Part shown: in pieces, positions 20,749 through 32,355 of the stretch
Layout of the letters: the number at the start of each line of letters is the position of its first letter
Numbering within the stretch: position 1 is the first letter of the stretch
Source: Drosophila miranda
Lineage: Eukaryota; Arthropoda; Insecta; Diptera; Drosophilidae
DNA length: 64,000 nucleotides
Direction of reading: 5' to 3'
Assembly (NCBI RefSeq): GCF_003369915.1
Contig: NC_046675.1
Coordinates: 2,418,001 to 2,482,000, forward strand
Notes under the pieces: generated by a model
What the model was told of the DNA's origin: nothing
Database searches by the model: none
What the model saw: the letters and a program-made list of their open reading frames with translations, nothing else
Program-made: the position numbers and the translations under genes

Positions 20749-22581
20749 GTTGTCCAGGAACTGGAGTCGAATTCGCGTTACGAACAAAATGATTTTTTTT
20801 TGCGCATGCGCCACCGACCGCGAACCGCACGAGTCGAGCTCCAATCAAAAATTGAAGCTGCCTGCCCCGGTCGGCGAAATGCGGTAGTCGGACAATTCAA
20901 CTGTCCGCGGCTAAGTACTCCACCCAGCCAGACAGACAGACAGACGAGCAGACGGGCAGACGGACAACAACAATACGAGTCGAGTACATAGAAAAACTCA
21001 AATACAGACTGTTCAAAATCGTGTTAATGGCAAAAAGAAGCTGAAAACAAAAACTTCGGCAGCGCTTTGCCGAGCGACGGATTTGGTGCACATTGGCTAT
21101 AAATACGAATCGATGTGGAGGAAAGCACACCAATTCGGTGGCACAAATTCGAACACCAACCCCATTTTGGGTGGTCAAGTTACCCACATTCACATTACGA
21201 TCTTAACGGGCCGAGAAACAGGCCAGACCGAGCCAGAGCGGACCTCCCCCAAGTTAAGGCGAAGGTTGGGCCCGCACTTCGATGCAGTCGTCATAAGCAG
21301 TTCATGGTCAACTTTTAGGGGGGGGCCTTAATTGTTACAGTTTCTGTGAGTGGGGCATGGGACAGTGGGGCAGGAAGGGGAGGGTGGCTGCTGCGTGACT
21401 TGCCGCTTTCCCAGCTCAGCTGCGAAATTGTGTGCAAAACAAAAACCGACAAGTGCTCGGCTCGTAACGATTATATGGTCAACTCTGCTGGTGGCTGTGT
21501 CTGTCCATTGCACACATGTAATTTATTGTGGCCGAGTGCGTCTGTGGCTGCCTCCGCTGCGCTCCGCCTTCGAGTTACGATAGTCGGCTTGTTGCGCGCA
21601 AAAGGAAAAGCTCTCCACCCAAAACGAACAAGCCTATTGCACTTGTAATCTCCGAGCCTCTATTCAAGGCAAGTGGGAGTACAAACTCGTATTAAGCATT
21701 TAATTTATGATCCAATTGCGATTAAGTATCTTGTTGATCAAATGGTTCCCAACTACTGTAATCAAGTAGTAGCCCATTTATAGCTCATTTATATTTATGA
21801 GTGCTCATTACTAATTAAACTATCACGTTCGGAGCTCTTTAACGGAGAGCTGAATATTCAAAACGTGGTTATTCACCTTTAACCTAAATTCAAATTCAAA
21901 TTGTGGCTATTCAACATAGTTTACGCGCCGTGTGAATGGCAAGATGTGATCGAGGTGAAAATGAAGTTATCGAAACGATCGCTGGTTATCGACAGTGCTG
22001 TAAAACAACAGCTTCGCGTTTAACAGCTCATTTTGTGTTTTCGCGCGTAACATCTACTCTTGTGCATATCTGCAGCTGACACTCACATAATGGCGCGCAT
22101 AATAATTTAAAATCTTGTCTAGCAACCGCCAAACTTTTCGTATTTTGTTGACTGCTTTTTTGATTTTCAGAATCAGGAGCAGTGCTTCAGAAACGAAAGC
22201 AACTGTTTCTGAGGCCAATTGCAGCTGCAATATTGAATAATCTTCGCCCAAAGCATGGGGAGCATTGTTTACATTGGTATCCCTATATCCATGCCCATGC
22301 CAAACAATTGTTCCCTTTCAAAAAGTATAAATCAAAGACAAAGCGCTTTTAGGAAGTGCATACAAACATCTTGTATTTTGATTTAATAAATGTGATTATC
22401 TTTTCTTTCCCGTCCGTCTGGGCCGTTGGCCAGAACAGTGGAGTGCCGATTGCAAAGTGCATCAGCGTCGGCAGCCCAGCCGCATCCTCCGCTGGTAAAC
22501 GGAAATGCCGCGCATTGGGATTGGGGCAAACATTTTTCCAGCTGCTTCTGCTGTTGCTGTCGGCATCGACATCGACATCGA

Positions 22582-22677
22582 CTAGAGTTCAAGTTGTTCG
22601 CGCATCTCTTCTTCGTTCTGCATTGCTTTAATCGCTGCATTGTCATCTTTGCTGACTACGGGTATGTATCCCCCCAT
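22582..22677 (-). CDS. Possible 31-residue small ORF (weak)
   Basis: ATG at 22677 opens 31 codons ending at TAG (22582). The peptide (begins MGGYIPVVSKDDNAAIKAM, ends in an acidic MREQLEL) is of mixed composition, unlike the homopolymeric peptides that surrounding CAG-type repeats would encode. The frame remains open upstream of the ATG until a TAG about 130 bp away. I recognise no family, codon usage is not optimal, and chance is a serious alternative. Confidence 0.15.
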   Translation of the reverse strand: MGGYIPVVSKDDNAAIKAMQNEEEMREQLEL

Positions 22678-23609
22678 CCCCCCTGCTGCTGAGGCTCCTT
22701 CCTTTTCCCAATCATCGTTTGCTGGTGGTTCTGCTACTCCAGCTCCACCGATTGCTGGTGCTTCTACTTTCCCGATCCGATCCACCGCTTGCCGCTGCCG
22801 CTACTGCTACTCCTTCTTCCTCTCCGTCTCCGTCTGCTTCTTGTAGTTGTTCTTCTCCTCTGCCCAATGGCGTCGTTGTAAAGTGCAGGCATTGTTGCTG
22901 TGCTTGTTCTGACTGCTGCTGCTGCTGCCGCTGCCGCTGTTGTTGGTATTTCTGTTTGTGGGAACGAGCACACATAGCAGGAAAACTATTTTCAAATTGG
23001 AAAGGTTTTGCACTTCACCAACGCCGCCGCACTGTCCGCGCTGCGCTGCTGTCGCGGTGCAACCTCTTTCGCCTCTTCTCCCGCCACCACGTCTTCTTGT
23101 TAGTTTGTTATTTTAACTATTATATCAATTAGTTTCAGCGTTTGACGAGGCTGCCAGTGTCATGGCGACTTCTTGTCGTTCCTGATTGCCGACCGGCTGC
23201 CTGGCTGGGAGGGAGGAAGTGGAAATTCAGTGCAGTACAGGGAAAGCCAGGCCAGGCCACGCCATCAGCCTCCCCTGCCACAGCCGTTGCAATTCAATGC
23301 TCTTCTTAGCTGGGGTTGCAACTCGATGGATATGTCTGTACCTACAAATAACAATACAGGAAAAAACAAAACAAACGGCATTCATTTAGAAAATATGTAA
23401 AGTAGACTCGACTCTCTTCGCCCTCTCTGGTGCGTTGGCATTTAAATGAGCGTGAAGCAGCAGAAATAACAATGAAACAGGGTTAAAAAGGTGTTCCGGC
23501 TCCATTCGCTCGTTCCTTCAGCTGAAAATTGGAGACAGGGAGAGAGAGCAGAGAATTGTTAATTTACAGAAGCACCAGCAGGTGCTGCAGTTAGACGCCC
23601 ACGCAACAG

Positions 23610-23626
23610 TCGAGTCGAGTCGAGTA
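23610..23626. repeat. Pentamer repeat (CGAGT)n
   Basis: Three to four copies of CGAGT/GAGTC, followed by GTCGTGTCGTCGTT. Simple repeat in non-coding DNA. Confidence 0.7.
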
Positions 23627-25850
23627 GTCGTGTCGTCGTTGGTTGATTACTGCCTGGTGTGGCTGGTCACAAAACAACAAGCACCGTTACTCTCCATGCA
23701 TGGAAACACTTACCCGCAGGCGCCAAAGCCTTAGCAAACACAGCCAGCCCTGTTGGATTTTCACACGCTGGCAATCCATTGCATTGCAGTTTCCATTTGT
23801 TTTTGTCAACCCAGGCCCAGGCCGTGCGCATTCGATTTTTAATCGCGTGCGACTAGCCCATAAATTGGTGGCCCGCTGACGCTGGCGCTGCTGCTGCTGC
23901 TGGCTGTCACTAGCTGCAGCCTGACACTCCACTCTGCTCTGTTACAGTCCCGTCCCGATAAAATGGCACTCAACACACACAAATCACCGATCCGATCCCA
24001 GCGTCAAGCTACTGTCCGCAACCCGCGAGACCCGGGCGAGATGCGGGCTGCTGGGCGCTCGAGGGGCGTGTGAGCCGAGCCGCCGTGCCAGCGAGTTACA
24101 ACAGTCATCGGTTAAAGGCCATTGACTCTTTTTATTTCTTCTTTGGTTTTGTCCAACTTACTACACGCCCTCATTGAAAGCTGTATGCTACCGCTACCGC
24201 TGCTGCTGCTGCTGCTGCGGGGCGTGTGCCATTATGTGGGTCACGGGTCAATCATGCAATACGGAATCCAATCCCGTCATATATGAGAATACGTTTCCCA
24301 TAATTAATGCGTCTGCTAATTGCCCAAGACCCACCCAGCGTTTCTCCTGGGGGGAGCGATTGGGATTGGGATTGGGAGTGGGAGTGAGAGTGCTGGCTGC
24401 ACTGCTGGCTGGAGTGCAATTTTCGACAACTGCGTTGCTCTGCTCTTTCGGTTCGTTGTGTTGACCCAACTTAATAGACGAGCATGAAATCTAGTCACGA
24501 ACTTAATCATGAACAACCGTGCACTAGATCCATGTTCGCCGACAAAATAGAGTCAGAGAAGAGCAAACGCTGCCGGATCGGGCCCAGGCTCTGGCACTGT
24601 TACGGGGTCCATCCTTTCTTCCTCCTCCAAATGATGATTATTGCCAGTGCACGACTTTCTGTGGCATTCTTCGCCCGAGAGACGGGCGATTGGTGGTGAT
24701 TGGGTTTAGTTTTGGTTTTAGATCGGGTTCTTTTTTTGTTGTTTTTGGTATGGCATGGCATGGCATGTCATTGCTCTCGTGCCCGGCAACAATTTTCGAT
24801 TGTGGGCCCGACGACGTTTGATCGGTTTTCATAGCTCAATTGGGTCCGAGACTGCGACTACGCCCGTCCACTTCCACCCCCCCCTGGGCTGTGGGGAATG
24901 GGTGGGTTGGGTTGGGGTGGGGTGGGGTGTAATATGAATGAATCAAGCTCCAAGCTTCGAATTAAGGTTTATTATTTTTTGTGCCCGTTCGCTCTTGTTA
25001 TTGTTGGGTTTTCTGCTGATTTATACAATACTATATCTCGCCTCAACCGCCAGCCGCCAGCCGCCACCTTCCCTTCGTCTTTCAAAAGCCGACAACGTCG
25101 TATTCGTCGACGTCGCCGTCGTTCTCGCCCCGTCCGTCTTTCGATTGTTTAAGAATTGCGGCGTTGTTGCAGTTTGAATTTCTGCTGATCTGGGCAAAAG
25201 TTCTCAAAAATAAAATAAGAGTAGGGCAAAATCCGATATGGCAACCGAATGATTCAACGGAAACTGTTTGTTGGTCCCCATGGCAAGACGTAGCACCACC
25301 TCTTATTAATCTGAACTATGGCAAGTCTTCCCAGAATTTTCAGCAATTTGTTCCGGCAGAAACCCAACCGAGAGAGGGGCGGAGCAGGAACGAAGAGGAG
25401 GAAACATCACCCAGCAGTAATGGAGGCGGAACTACAAACATGAATACACACACACACACACATGCACGGGCGGCGGACTGAGTGGTTGAACTCTTAACCT
25501 TTTCGTTATAGTTATAGTAACAGAAACTACAGACTCGAACAACATTTTCCACATTTTCTCAAGCGATTCCCCAATTAATTTGTGAGTTAATTTCGGGCCT
25601 GCCATGTTATTTTTTTTTTCCATTTTTTGTTATCTTCGTTCTTTCTGTTCTTTGAATTCACTCCATTCCATTCTTCTCATTTCGCCCCCCACTCTAATTT
25701 CGTACTATACGATCTTTTAATTTCATTCTTTCTGCTTTCCTAATTTTGTTGCTTCTGTTCCTGGCTCTATTCAAAAAAAAGTGATCCACATTAGCATTAA
25801 TGGTAATTTAGTGCTGAGTAATAAAGATAGATATCCAAATAGCCCACAAA

Positions 25851-25899
25851 TGTGTGTGTGTCTGTTTGTGGGTGTGTGTGTGTGTGTGTGTGTGTGTGA
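25851..25899. repeat. (GT)n microsatellite
   Basis: An interrupted TG tract of about 49 bp; a shorter (AC)n tract lies at 25446-25462. Confidence 0.9.
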
Positions 25900-26115
25900 G
25901 TGTGGGGGATCTGTTCTGTTTCTCCCTTTCTCTTGTGTTCATTCGGACAGGTGGTTTCGTTCTGTCTGGCTGGCATTGCGTGCGTGTAAGAGAGGGCAGT
26001 TGACTAATTACCTTTTTCCCAAACAGGCCCAAACAGGTGGTGGCTCTTTGGAAATATACATGGGAGAAACGGGACGGGATTTGCAGGACGGAAATGTGAA
26101 TGAAACACTTCCACG

Positions 26116-26132
26116 TATCGATACGTATCGAT
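26116..26132. promoter_or_regulatory. Perfect DRE palindrome with adjacent half copy
   Basis: TATCGATA at 26116-26123 is followed at once by CGTATCGAT, giving two overlapping DREF-type sites. Nothing annotated starts nearby, so it may mark an unrecognised promoter. Confidence 0.55.
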
Positions 26133-26769
26133 GGAGGCCAACACGTGCATTCTGTTGATTGAACTACCGTTATTAATGAGTGTGGATCTAGTCACAAATA
26201 CTAAGAAAATCAATGTGAAACACTGGACCCTCACTCACTAAAAACAGTAATATGATCGCGAACTTAAAACCACTTCATATGGGACTGAATGATTTTTTTC
26301 TTTCAGTTTCGATTTTTTTTCTTTCTTTCTTTTCTTTAATTTCAATTATTAAGCGATAGTGCAAACACAACAAAACACAATACACAATGTGCTTGCTCGG
26401 TCGTCGTCGCTCGACCCATTTTGCTACACAGTTTTTTCCTCTTTTCGTTGATAAGCCGGGAGTCTCTGGAGCAGGCGGCGGTTCTGCGTGTCTTATCAGT
26501 GGAATACAGAACCTACATACACTCGTTTTATGTACATACATACATGGTTTAACTATTTCAACGAAATGTCCGTGCGCTTGATCGTTTCCAATTTAAAATT
26601 CGACGAATTTCGAGGCTGTGTGGCAACTCCGACAAAGAACCGCTTATTGGCAGGCGCAAAAATATAGGGAAAATTGAACGTAGTATATAGGTTTTTTTTT
26701 CGCCTGCTTATATACATACCAACACAGACATGGCAGGCAAGCTTACACACACGCGCGCGGTCACAGCTA

Positions 26770-26815
26770 TGGAGAGAGCAAAGCGATGGAGCAAGAGAGA
26801 GAGAGGCAGAGACTA
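26770..26815. promoter_or_regulatory. GAGA-factor-type tract
   Basis: Repeated GAGAG words (GGAGAGAG, AGAGAGAGAGAG) within 45 bp, typical binding sites of GAGA factor or CLAMP in Drosophila promoters and Polycomb elements. Confidence 0.5.
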
Positions 26816-27546
26816 CTGGAGTGAGCGCCGTTGTGTGAGTGAGTAACGATCGGGGCAGCGCTGCTTTTATTTTTCAAGTATGTCTTGCTGCTTTTTTGCG
26901 GCTGTTGTTCTCGTTGTTTTAGTGATCTTCTTCTGTCTGTTCTTTGAATTGAGGAAGAAGTATGGCGAATTACACACAAACACACCAATACATGCATACA
27001 CACGCACGAGGAGCCTGGTCCGGTCCGATGTGATCTTTCACGTTATTCGTCTCGTCAATTTCGTTTCGCGAATTCATTTTTATTAAATCGCTATTGAAAT
27101 TAAATCATTTCTAATTAGGCGCTGCATTCGAGGCAAAAGAGCAGAGCGTCGACCAACTTCATCCGTCCCGTCCCCACTCATTCGGTATTTCGGTAAAGTC
27201 TGTGCTTGCGAGTGTGTGTGCGTGTATCTGTTCATGATCGTACTGTATACTGTACACTCGCCTCGGCTTGTAATTTGAAAAAACGGCACAGCCACATCAT
27301 ACAACGCATACAGGCACAGAAACACACTCACACAAGCGTAGATTCGCGGCAAAGCGACTGACGCGGGCCAGCGGATGAGAACGAACACGCGTTTAATACT
27401 ATTTAGTTCACGATTTGTTTATAACATATTTTTCGCCGGAACTACACTTGGGATTAAACATTTCTTCTCGAAAACAAAGGCGGCGGCGGCGGCGCAGAAG
27501 CAACAAAACCTCTATTCTGTTAAGCGCCTGGTATTTATACGGGGAC

Positions 27547-27842
27547 CATGATGAAATTTGACAAGGTGGTGTATTCCCGCAACGCGCTCTCTTCTCTCTC
27601 ACACATGACGTCAGAGCGATCTCAGCGGGGCTGATCGTAGTGCACTCGAAAGAGAGAATCGCGTTAGGTTGGCAGCCCCGAGAGTGGTGGCATGATGAAA
27701 GTGTGCAAGGTGGTTCGATCCCGCAACGCGCTCTCTTTTCGGAGCTGCTCAGTACAACAGAAAATACAACAACAGCTTCGTTGCGATTGGACTTGTGTGA
27801 GTGATGAATTGAGAGGAGAGCGAATACAATACACCACCTTGT
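27547..27842. promoter_or_regulatory. Direct/inverted repeat module with AACGCG-CTCTCT and AAGGTGGTGTATT boxes
   Basis: Two 46-bp direct copies (about 27547-27592 and 27691-27737) share CATGATGAAA, CAAGGTGGT, CCCGCAACGCGCTCTCTT. An inverted AAAGAGAG-n3-CGCGTT lies between them (about 27648-27665). The first copy's 15-mer at 27561-27575 recurs exactly in reverse complement at 27828-27842. The block is flanked by further GAGA words. It looks like a clustered cis-regulatory element; no known name. Confidence 0.6.
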
Positions 27843-28989
27843 ATAATTGAACTCTAGTCACATACACACAGTTATTGCTGAGCGTGAATTTCTCTCCCTA
27901 GTGTGCGAGTGTGTGTGTGTGTGCAATCGTGTGCAAATGATACACAGAAGAATTATATCAAAGGCAGAGAAAAATAATGATGACGCAGTGAAAAAATTAT
28001 ATTAAAATAATTACAACGGCGCGTTCGTCGACTTCGACAAGAGATCGGAGCGTCGTGGCCATTGAGAGGGTTGTTTCTTGAGGAATTGTAGTGGAAAGGT
28101 TTTCCAGACGTTGTATGGGTATACATATGTGTACGTATGTATGTACATACGATTTAATGTACAGCACACACATACTATGCGGCATTCCTGTTGCTTTTTT
28201 GTTGTTGCCAAAAACTAAGGGCGATATCTTTGCAGGAAGGAAGGGAAGGGTTCTGCCCTGCAAGTTGCTGCGTTGTCTGTCTTAGCTTTCCCGCCCTCCT
28301 GCGCCGGCGCAGCTGTTGCCGCGTCTGTCTCGGAATGAATCCCATTATCCGAACTGCCCAGCGGGAAGAATATTTTCGTTGTCTTTCCGTTTCTGTTCGG
28401 TTTTGTCTTTTTCCCGTCCAAGGTGACACAGTTTTGCGTATCGGCTGCGTCTTCTCTTCAATGAAATTGTGCCGAGTTGGACAAATTTGTTGTATTTAAA
28501 TACGATGCAGTATTTTCATTCATTTTCCGCTTCCTGCACTTAAGATTATTCAGTGACGTGTGCAGGGTAGTGGTCCCTGTTCGGGGGAGTACTGCTTCCT
28601 GCGACTGAAAGGTCTTCTCCGAATTCACATTTATTGAAGATTGTACTAATTGGTTAGCTCTGTTGGGGGCAGATCGGGTCATGTACTACCGTTTGATTGT
28701 CAGGGTTCTTCCCCCTAAACATAACCCTATCTCGAAGCCATCTGACAAGCCACGAACATCTTTATAGCCGCTGCTTTCATATCACTCCAGTTACTCCCTC
28801 TCTCTTTCTCTGGGGCTGCCTGCCCCAATTAAACGCTAAATTCTTCCCACAGTACCGGGCCTGGGCCCCATCACATAACCCAATTCAAAGCCGAGCCCCA
28901 GTCTCAGCTCCAGCACCAGCTCTCCAGCTCTCCAGCACTCCAGCTCTCCAGCTCTCCGGAGCAGATTAAAGAGCAGGTAAAAACGTCAA

Positions 28990-29250
28990 AGTCGATTTTC
29001 CGACTAGGAAATACCCGCTACTTGGATCCATTGTGTGTGCACTAACTAGAAAATTATCTAATTGGGGCCCTAATATATGGTGTATGTACACATATTTCAT
29101 CACCTTTGCTTCAATAATTATCCGAATTAACCATGTAAATAATCTGGCCACATACAAGCCTGAAACAGATATCTTTATTCCTTCTACCCGTTCCATAGAT
29201 CTGCACGAGCACAACATACCCATTGACTCCACGGGTACCCCGGGTATTAC
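28990..29250. repeat. Second copy of the hairpin-AATACCCG repeat element
   Basis: AGTCG-n6-CGACT hairpin at 28990-29005, then AATACCCGCTA at 29010-29020, and CGGGTATT at 29241-29248 as inverted end. The 5' segment aligns with 945-980. Probable degenerate non-autonomous element about 260 bp long. Confidence 0.5.
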
Positions 29251-29989
29251 AAAAAAATCACACACGCCTGGGCTACTTGTCATTGCGAAAACTTTGAGGT
29301 GTGTGCAGAGGAGAGGTGTTGGTGTCGGTGTTGGAGAGGTGGAGGTAGGGGTAGAGGGTGTGTGACCCAACCAATCTCTAGCTCCAGCTCCAGCTCCAAC
29401 TCGGACTCGTATCTTTTATTGTAAATGTCAGTTGTGTTTTTTCCGTTGCCCAACGTGGCCTGGCAACGTCCATGTGCCCCATCTAAGACCCCCAGCCCCA
29501 TTTCGATCTCCATCCACATCCCCAATCCCCTATCCCCATCCCCAGCCATGTCCGTGTCCGACGTCCACTCACATTAAATTACATACACTCCTTTTGTTTG
29601 CAATATATTTAAATTGCTTGGCCGGCCTGTCTAAACAGTCCAAAAGCAGAAAAGAAAGAAAGATCGGCCCATCCAAATCCAATGGCTCAAACAAATGGCA
29701 AAGTTCAAACGAGGTTAACAGCATTTCATGCCACTTCCACTTCCATTGAAGTTGAGGCTGTTGCTGTTGCTGTTGCTGTGCTGTGGCTGTGCTGTAGCTG
29801 CAGCTAGATGGACGATTCAGCAGGATGGGACACAGGCCACGGCCACCAAAATGGATAAAAAAAAAAACTGTGCAGGCCAACAAACCAAACGAAACCAAAC
29901 CAAACAAACAAAACCCAGCAACGAACGCAGCCAAAAGCCATCTTAAACGACAGGCTGCGGTAACATGACCATAGAAACGATAGCTCCAG

Positions 29990-30016
29990 CTCCAGGTCCA
30001 GGTCCAGGTCCACGTC
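29990..30016. repeat. Hexamer repeat (CCAGGT)n
   Basis: Consecutive CCAGCT/CCAGGT hexamers. Related CCAGCT runs occur near 28911-28960, 29380-29400 and 31180-31210, a simple-repeat habit of this interval. Confidence 0.7.
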
Positions 30017-32290
30017 CAACGTCTAGCACCGGCAACGGCAAGTCCAATAAATAGACATGAGCGCAAATCTGAAGCCACGGCTTCATATAAAACCTTTCTA
30101 ACGATCGTTTACCTCTCTCGCGAAATGTAACAAAGGAGTTGGACGCTAAAAAAGTTGCCACTGCAGCGCGGGAGGGGAGCAAGTGATAGGAGGTGGTGGC
30201 ATGGTGGCATGGATGCTGGCTAGAAGGAAGACCGACCAGTCCGGGCCAAGCCTGTGCCAATGCGCGCCCACTTCCTACTTGTTGCACGCTGCCGCTGCCT
30301 CAGCCGCTGCCTCTGCTGCCCACAAAACGTTGCCTAGAAGCTGAGATTTGGTTTTTATGCCTCCTCTCGGTCGTGGCTCGGATCGAAAATGGTAGCTGCT
30401 GGGAAGCTGCGTAGCTGTAGCTGTAGCTTTAGCTGTAGAGTTCAGGCCAGCGACGTAGATGGCGGGTAAGCTCTGGGCCAACGTAGTCATTTGGCCCCTT
30501 TGCATACGCCACTGTGCCCGAAAAAGAGTCAACGGCGCGACCAGACCAGAAGACCAAGAGACCACCGCTCTAACCGAAAACCTCTAACCGAAAAAGCCAG
30601 AGCCAAAGCCAAAGCCAAAAACAAAATTAAAGGAGAAGAAAAGAGTAATAACCAGTTTTTTGTCTCCCGAAAAAGCCAAACAAATGAAGTCAAGCCTCAA
30701 GTCGAGGCAGGGAAGCAGAAGAAAAGAAGAGAAGAGAAGAGAACAAGAAGAGGAAAGAACGTACCTCATGTTTACGAGTGGGGAAGCAGAACCAAGCAAC
30801 ACAAAACTTCTGGCCAAAACGAACGAGCGAGCAGCAAGCAGCAAGCAGCCAGCAGACGATCGAGCAATCGAGCGGAGAACCAAGATCAGGGGGCAGGGCA
30901 GTGCAGGGGGTAGGGTAGGGTAGGGCAGCGCAGGTCGGGTCGGGCGCTCTTCAGCCTTAACTTGAACGTTAACGGCCATCATCAGATAGAGCAGAGCCCC
31001 AGCCAAAGCCACAGCCGAAGCCGAAGCCGCAGCCGCTGCTGTTGCTGTTGCCGCTGCCAGAGACACGGCCAAGAGTCCCCAGCCCAGCGAAAGAGCCAGT
31101 ACAGTTGAATTGAAGTAAAGTTGCGGCAAACGGGTATTGAGGGAGTTTTAGAGCTGGTACTCATAGTAGGTCTCTGCCACAGCTCCAGCTCCAGCTACAG
31201 CTCCAGCTTCGTACCGTACCTTCTACTCCCCATCTCTTCTGGCCTCTGGGGCTGCTCCAACTGGGGTTTCGGTGTGGTGTCTGTCTCTTTTTGTTTTTGT
31301 GTCTCTGTTGTAGGAGTTTTGGCTGCACAGAAGTTTAGTTACATGCTCATTACATAGATACAGATACACACACATAGACACCACCACCAAGAAGATACAT
31401 TGTAGAATGTATGTGGCAGTGGTGGCAGGCCATAGATACATACAATTTATGTATTGCAGATACATAGATACCCGTAGAAGCTGGCTCTGGCATTGGCTCT
31501 GACTCTGCCTCTGCCTCTGCCTCTGCCTGTTGCTTGTTGCTAGCCTGGACCTGGCTTGGATGCTGCTCTGCTGCTGCTGCTGTTGTTACTGCTGTTGCCT
31601 TTCTAAACTTCGGGCTTTTCCGATCTTTATCGCAGAAGAGTAAAGAAAATAAAAATAAATAAATGCAGAACTCCCACCAAAAAAAGCGGACCATTTCTTT
31701 GGCCTAGCTACCCTGCTGTTGGGGATCCTCTTCCTGCCAAAGCGATCTTTCTTCTCATGCATAAATTTCGAACGAAAGCAGCTTCATTTCATCCCATGGC
31801 CATAGTCATAGTCATAGTCATAGACATGGCCGGGCATCGGATCGGTCTCCGCCTCCTTCTCCTTCTCCTTCTCGGCGTCCTCCCGTCTTTAGCATCATTA
31901 GTTTTGAGATTTTTATGTATTGTATGCTCTGTGCTCTGTGTGCTCTGTACTCTGGTCGGGTCGGGTCTCCTATTGCATGCTGTTAGAGCCGCGATTGTTC
32001 AGGATGGGATTTGATTGTGACCATGGCAGTGCCACAATAAAAACTGAAACTCTTCTTCGTCTCCCAAGTCTCCCCCCTCTCTCTATCTATCTATCTGCTG
32101 TGTCTCAGGTTTTTTCCGTGGGTCCGTGTGTGGGTAATTGTAAAAACAATTTAGACGAATTTTCCAGTTCAATTGCGCTTTTAATTTAAATTGCAGGCTA
32201 ACTTGCCTTTGCTGGTTGGCACAAATCAATTGTCAGTCCATTTTGGAGTTGAAAGTTCCATGCGCGAAAATTGCCCAAGATGATCATGAG

Positions 32291-32355
32291 ATGCCATGCC
32301 ATGCCATGCCATGATCATGGATTGGACTGGAGTGGAGTGGAGTGGAGTGGAATGG
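32291..32355. repeat. Adjacent pentamer repeats (ATGCC)n and (GGAGT)n
   Basis: Four ATGCC units followed within 20 bp by about five GGAGT units, separated and preceded by TGATCATG/ATGATCATGG palindromes. Confidence 0.8.

Noticed and set aside
20888-20911. CGGACA...TGTCCG imperfect palindrome near the phospholipase gene
   Set aside because: Short and single; no copies elsewhere in the window, could be chance.
27660-27730. tRNA-like segment with GGTTCGATCCC B-box and CGCGTT/AACGCG pairing
   Set aside because: No acceptable D arm or anticodon arm; the pairing is part of the inverted GAGA module and the neighbouring copy lacks the B box.
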